A stretch of DNA of 25,926 nucleotides, taken from DAOTWA01 sp034435955. GTDB taxonomy: Bacteria; Chloroflexota; Anaerolineae; Anaerolineales; Anaerolineaceae. The translations under genes were made by a program, and so were the position numbers. The notes below the pieces were generated by a model that worked only from the letters and a program-made list of their open reading frames with translations, did no database searches and was not told the origin of the DNA. Where the stretch lies: the NCBI GenBank assembly GCA_034435955.1, contig DAOTWA010000063.1, positions 1 through 25,926 of the forward strand, in the 5' to 3' direction. Numbering within the stretch: position 1 is the stretch's first letter; each line of letters starts with the position of its first letter. Positions 22,237 to 25,926 of this stretch are shown here, piece by piece.

Positions 22237-24633
22237 TCAATACCCGTCCAGCTTGGTGTGCGGCAGCGGCACGCGCGGAATCGGCGCAGGAGGCGGCGCC
22301 GGCGGTTCATCCGGCGCCAGATAAGCCACCGCCTGATTCTCCACCGCGTTCATCACCAGCTCCAGATGATGACCTGGACGGTAATCTTCCACCCGGATCA
22401 GGCGCAACACGTCGCCAAACCCCACACCCCCCGGCAGAAATTCGTTCACGTGGTTGGGAGTTTGGTAAAAGAAATCCCGGTTGAAGGCTGTCTCGGGTTC
22501 ATTGAGCAGCACCGCTAACGGGTAGATCTCGGCTTCGATCAGGTCCTGGAAGAAGTGTGTTCCCAATGAGGGTTCGGGCTCGTAGATGGCGCCCTGTCCG
22601 GCCAGTTCGATCAGCGCGCGAGCGTTGTAGATATCGGCGTAATTGATGTGCACCCCCAGGTCCGGGTTGGAGGTGCCCCAGCGGCCAGGGCCCACACAGA
22701 TGAAGCGCTTCCCGGCCAGAGCATTGTTCAACTGGCCGATGGCGCGCCCGAGCTGATTGCGCGCATCGGCGGTGGGCAGGGCAAAGTAAGCCTCCGGAGG
22801 CACAAAGACCACGTAATGAATGTTCTCGACCAGGCCTTCGGGCACCATGAAATGACTCGAGAAGACCACATTTTCCGCCGCCACCGCTGCCGGTACGCTG
22901 GCCGCCTCTTTCTCCCGCAAATAACTCTGCGGCCGGCATTGCAGGATGGCGATGCGCACCTCCGGGTGGGCAGAGAGTGGTTCGACCACCTGGACGGTAA
23001 ACTCCAAGTCCACCGGAGCCTGGTAATGTTCCTCTAAAATGTGCAGGATTTCGCGCATGCGCGCGGCAAAGGGAGTTCGCCGCAGCAGACCATCGAAGGT
23101 GATCACCAGATTAGACTTGTCCCCGTTGCCAAGGCTGCTGCGCAGTGAGCTGAAATATCCCTCCTGCTCCACCTGCGCCAGGAAACGCAGCGGCGGGTAG
23201 TGCGCGTCCAGCACCTCGCTTACCGGCAGCGTCTTGAATGCGTTGCCTTCCAGATCGATCAGATCCACATACTGTTGCGAGTAACGGCGGATCAGTTTGG
23301 TCGAAGAGGAAGGATTGAGGGTCGGGTGGCTGAGCGCCACCAGCCGGGGATAATCGTTGCCCACGCGGTCGACCGCACGGGTGCCAAGCCCCCACACCAG
23401 GCGCAGAAAGCCATCCTCCAGACGGATTTGCGGCGACCAGCGGTACAGGTTGCGGCTGAAGGCCACCCCGGCCGCGTCTGGCAGAAAGTAGCGCCCAAAC
23501 TGCTGCCCTTCCACCACCTGAATCAGGATGGCCATGCGCTCGTCGTAGTCCTGCAGGCCCTTCGAGCGACGGTAGAGCAGCGCATTCGGGTTCAGCGTGC
23601 TGGCGTAGATGCGCGCGATGGCTTCGGCCAGCGCATCCAGGTTCTCCTGGGGCGTTCCCTGGTTCGGGCAAAAATAACTTTCGTATTTTCCGGCGAATGA
23701 GGTGCCGAAATTGTCCTCCAACAGGCTGGAGGAGCGCACGATGATCGGCCGGCGGCCGACGTTGGCCAGCAATGTCTGCAGCTTTTCCACCAGGTCAGGC
23801 GGGAAATCCCCCCGTATGAAATCCTCTAAGATCTGCGGATACTCCGCGCGCATCTGCTCTTCGGGCTTGTACTTCTGATCATTCCAGTGCACCAGATTGT
23901 TGATCGCCATGAAGCTGTACATCATATCCGAGCCAATGAAGTACGACTCGGGCACAACCAGACTCCCGCGCAGCCTCTCGTCGCCAAGCTGGTTGAGGAT
24001 GCGCGCCGCCAGCAGCATGCCAGCCGCCTTGCCGCCAATCCGTCCGTAACCCATCTTGCGCAGGCGGATGCCGGTCAGATCGGCGGCAGTGAACCACTCC
24101 CTGGCGATGTTGATGTAGCGCAGTTGATCGCTGATCATTGTGCGGATCAGCACCACCTTGGTCTCTCTCAAACGCGGCTCGAAGGCAGATCGCTTCCCGG
24201 AGGGCATCTTCTCGATCGTCATGGCTTGCTCGAAGAGCAGATCCTGAGGCGCCAGTTCCGGATTGAGCGACAGTAGGGCTTCGTCGGAGCTGATACCCTG
24301 CTCACCCAGCACCTCGCGTACGATCTCTTCGAGCACCTCATAGGCCACGCGCTGGGAGAAATAGAAGTCCGTGAGCTGATCGCGGATGGTGTTCAGGCGC
24401 ATGTCCCACACCTCGGGGGCTTCCTCAGAGAGCGGGTGGTGAACGCCCTCGCGCAACTGCGACTGAACCGCCTTCTCGCGCACCTCGGTCTCGAAGGTCT
24501 GCGGGGTGATCACCCCGCGCTGGAACAGCTCATGGCGCATGCGCACGCGGATGCGCCCGGCCAGGGTGGGATACTGGCTGAGCGTCAGATAGACGGTGAG
24601 CAACCGGTCAGAGGCGGGAAACGGCAGGCTCAT
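22237..24633 (-). CDS. PEP/pyruvate-binding (PPDK N-terminal, ATP-grasp) domain protein
   Basis: A 798-residue cytoplasmic protein. Residues 1-190 are a helical region without a recognised domain. From about 195 there is a PPDK/PEP-synthase-type nucleotide-binding domain: GYGRIGGKAAGMLLAARI (196-213), RRPIIVRSSSLLEDNFGTSFAGKYES (294-319), an EAIARIYASTLNPNALLYRRSKGLQ segment, and further on AILIQVVEGQQFGRYFLPDAAGVAFSRN, ending with AILQCRPQS near 570. The last 220 residues are unassigned (HFMVPEGLVENIHYVVFVPPEAYFALP, GPGRWGTSNPDLGVHINYADI). The mobile phosphohistidine and PEP-binding domains of true PEP synthase are missing, so it is probably not a classical PEP synthase; it may transfer phosphate in another way. 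It follows dnaN by 116 bp, with a strong dyad between. Confidence 0.85.
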   Translation of the reverse strand: MSLPFPASDRLLTVYLTLSQYPTLAGRIRVRMRHELFQRGVITPQTFETEVREKAVQSQLREGVHHPLSEEAPEVWDMRLNTIRDQLTDFYFSQRVAYEVLEEIVREVLGEQGISSDEALLSLNPELAPQDLLFEQAMTIEKMPSGKRSAFEPRLRETKVVLIRTMISDQLRYINIAREWFTAADLTGIRLRKMGYGRIGGKAAGMLLAARILNQLGDERLRGSLVVPESYFIGSDMMYSFMAINNLVHWNDQKYKPEEQMRAEYPQILEDFIRGDFPPDLVEKLQTLLANVGRRPIIVRSSSLLEDNFGTSFAGKYESYFCPNQGTPQENLDALAEAIARIYASTLNPNALLYRRSKGLQDYDERMAILIQVVEGQQFGRYFLPDAAGVAFSRNLYRWSPQIRLEDGFLRLVWGLGTRAVDRVGNDYPRLVALSHPTLNPSSSTKLIRRYSQQYVDLIDLEGNAFKTLPVSEVLDAHYPPLRFLAQVEQEGYFSSLRSSLGNGDKSNLVITFDGLLRRTPFAARMREILHILEEHYQAPVDLEFTVQVVEPLSAHPEVRIAILQCRPQSYLREKEAASVPAAVAAENVVFSSHFMVPEGLVENIHYVVFVPPEAYFALPTADARNQLGRAIGQLNNALAGKRFICVGPGRWGTSNPDLGVHINYADIYNARALIELAGQGAIYEPEPSLGTHFFQDLIEAEIYPLAVLLNEPETAFNRDFFYQTPNHVNEFLPGGVGFGDVLRLIRVEDYRPGHHLELVMNAVENQAVAYLAPDEPPAPPPAPIPRVPLPHTKLDGY

Positions 24634-24664
24634 ACGGTCATACAGCTATATGCAGATATATGCC

Positions 24665-24701
24665 GGGGTTTTGGCGGGCGGTCCATACCTGCCAAAACCC
24701 C
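24665..24701 (-). terminator. Long perfect dyad between dnaN and the PEP-binding gene
   Basis: GGGGTTTTGGC (24665-24675) and GCCAAAACCCC (24691-24701) match over 11 bp with a 15-base loop that can close further. It lies 49 bp after the dnaN stop. No T-tract follows on the minus strand, so it may be a weak terminator, an RNA-processing or stability element, or a protein site. Confidence 0.5.
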
Positions 24702-24749
24702 AGGACTGAAGCGAGAGCGTATCCCCGTGGTCTGTGAAGACGCGCCGGT

Positions 24750-25880
24750 TTAACCCAGGTGCATCGGCATGATCACGTGGACGAAATTATCCTCTCCCAC
24801 CGGGCGGATGACCCCCGGAGCATTATTGGCGGTAGTTTCCAGCGCCACATTCGGCGTTTTGATGGCTTCGACCGCCTCCCGCAGGAAGCGCACGTTGAAA
24901 GCGATCAGCAAGGGCGCGCCCTCCACACTGGCGTCCAGCTTGATCTCGCTCGAGCCGGTCTCCTCGGATTGGGCGGAGATGTCCACCAGGCCGGGCTGCG
25001 TCTCATTGCCTGGCAGAATGTTGAGCCGGCTGACGTTGGTGCCCTCGCGGGCGATAATCTCCACCTGCTTGCAGGCTTTGAGCAGGGCTTGGGTGGAAAG
25101 CACCGTGCGGGTCTTGAACGAACGCGGCAGGATTTGTTCATAAGGCGGGAAGTTGCCCTCGATGAGCTGCGAGACCAGCTCGATGTCCTTCATGTGGAAT
25201 ATGACCTGACCGCGGCCGGGGGGCATCACCATGGTGATGGTCTCCTCGCCATCTGGGGCAATGCGCGCCAGCTCGCTCAACGCCCGGGCGGGGATGATGG
25301 CCTTCAGGGAAAGGCCGCTCGCGTTGGGCAGCTCGGCCGTGCGCACGGAGATGCGGAAGCCGTCGGTGGCGGCCATGGTAATCAGGTTGTCTTTGACCGT
25401 CAGCAGAACACCGGCCAGCACCGGTCGGGCGTCGTCGGTCGAGGCGGCGAAGACCACCTGCCCGATCATTTCCTTGAAATCATCCACCTTTAGCTGGACG
25501 CCGTCTTTCAGATCAGGCACCGGGATGGGGGGAAATTCCTGCGCATCGATGCCCTTGATGTCGCTGTTGGAGGTGCCGCAGCGCACGTTCAGGGCCTGGG
25601 TGCGTGCATTCAGCTCCAGGGAGACCTGCTCGGCCGGCAGAGCGCTGACCAGATCGGTAAAGGTGCGCGCCGGTACGGTGATGGAGCCTTCCTCTTCGAC
25701 GCGTGCACCGATCCAGCAACTGATGCCAAGTTCAAGGTTGGTGGCGGAGAGGCGCAAGCGGCCCTCGTCGGTCGCAATCAGCACGTTCGCCAGGACAGGC
25801 AGCGTGCTTCGTGGCGCCACCGCCCGCGAAACGATGCTCAACCCGTGCGCCAGATTGGCTTGCGAGACGGTCGCTTTCAT
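24750..25880 (-). CDS. dnaN: DNA polymerase III beta subunit (sliding clamp)
   Basis: A 376-residue protein of normal clamp length with three repeated domains (about 1-120, 128-245, 250-376). Landmarks: LSIVSRAVAPRSTLPVLANVLI near the N-terminus, SATNLELGISCWI, the DAQEFPPIP loop, VVFAASTDDARPVLAGVLL and AATDGFRISVRTAEL in the second domain, NFPPYEQILPRSFKT, and the C-terminal hydrophobic end HVIMPMHLG (usually MPM-basic-hydrophobic). It forms the ring that holds DNA polymerase on DNA. ATG at 25880 follows GGGAGG. A TATACT -10 box is visible at the window edge. dnaA is not in the window; with the parS sites, this gene marks an origin-proximal region. Confidence 0.97.
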   Translation of the reverse strand: MKATVSQANLAHGLSIVSRAVAPRSTLPVLANVLIATDEGRLRLSATNLELGISCWIGARVEEEGSITVPARTFTDLVSALPAEQVSLELNARTQALNVRCGTSNSDIKGIDAQEFPPIPVPDLKDGVQLKVDDFKEMIGQVVFAASTDDARPVLAGVLLTVKDNLITMAATDGFRISVRTAELPNASGLSLKAIIPARALSELARIAPDGEETITMVMPPGRGQVIFHMKDIELVSQLIEGNFPPYEQILPRSFKTRTVLSTQALLKACKQVEIIAREGTNVSRLNILPGNETQPGLVDISAQSEETGSSEIKLDASVEGAPLLIAFNVRFLREAVEAIKTPNVALETTANNAPGVIRPVGEDNFVHVIMPMHLG

Positions 25881-25912
25881 GGCGTGTCATCCTCCCTGCG
25901 TGGAATAAATAA

Positions 25913-25918
25913 AGTATA
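25913..25918 (-). promoter_or_regulatory. dnaN: -10 element of dnaN
   Basis: TATACT on the minus strand, 33 bp before the dnaN start. The -35 region would lie beyond the end of the window. Confidence 0.4.
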
Positions 25919-25926
25919 CAACGAGA

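Noticed and set aside
22064..22324. Small plus-strand gene starting in the AT-rich tract
   Set aside because: No ribosome site, and its second half runs antisense through the end of the PEP-binding gene.
1..25926. CRISPR arrays, tRNA or rRNA genes, insertion sequences, phage genes
   Set aside because: No regular repeat-spacer units, cloverleaf sequence, ribosomal RNA sequence, transposase or phage protein was seen on either strand.

Overview
The window reads as chromosomal DNA of a GC-rich, Gram-positive-like bacterium, most probably a member of the Chloroflexota (Anaerolineae type). This is inferred from gene content and order (R3H/AAA ATPase next to tmk, a DsbA-cyclophilin fusion, a DUF6056-type membrane protein, a YtrA-like GntR/ABC locus, PdxS-PdxT) and not from any database search. 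dnaN at the right end and two near-consensus parS sites at about 21.05 kb suggest an origin-proximal location. No phage, IS element, CRISPR array, rRNA or tRNA was seen.

Layout. 1-0.6 kb: C-terminal end of a GH3 beta-glucosidase. 0.7-1.6 kb: pirin. 1.7-2.4 kb (minus): two small unrecognised genes. 2.4-3.0 kb: gene-free, structured leader of an XdhC/CoxI-family gene (3.0-4.1 kb), which converges on an MFS transporter (minus). 5.7-13.4 kb: one long, tightly packed minus-strand operon: R3H/AAA ATPase, tmk, a DsbA-like/cyclophilin lipoprotein, PrsW-like membrane protein, DedA, PlsC-type acyltransferase, DUF6056-like membrane protein. 13.5-15.9 kb (minus): pdxS-pdxT plus an overlapping unrecognised gene, closed by a clear intrinsic terminator. 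16.3-17.2 kb: a tandem PhnB-like VOC protein. 17.2-20.9 kb: a divergent locus with an ABC ATPase/permease/zinc-ribbon membrane protein on the minus strand and a YtrA-like GntR regulator followed by a broken slipin gene on the plus strand, around a repeat-rich operator region. 21.0-21.9 kb: two parS-like sites and a YhfC-like membrane protein. 22.2-25.9 kb (minus): dnaN and a large PEP/pyruvate-binding-domain protein.

The most important observation is in the DsbA/cyclophilin gene. Its reading frame is interrupted by one TGA exactly where the first cysteine of the CPYC thioredoxin active site should be. The frame then continues without damage for 319 codons. A perfect 7-bp stem with a 6-nt loop begins 16 nt after the TGA, with the loop 23 nt after it and G as its second base, which fits a bacterial SECIS element. 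I therefore annotate a single 408-residue selenoprotein (9906..11132) with a U-x-x-C active site, a lipoprotein signal and a C-terminal cyclophilin domain. Automated annotation would probably split it into two genes or call it a pseudogene.

The genes of the big operon suggest envelope work: phospholipid acyl transfer, DedA-type lipid transport, membrane proteases and extracytoplasmic protein folding, headed by nucleotide metabolism genes. The GntR/ABC/zinc-ribbon/slipin locus resembles envelope-stress modules, with the slipin member decayed here.
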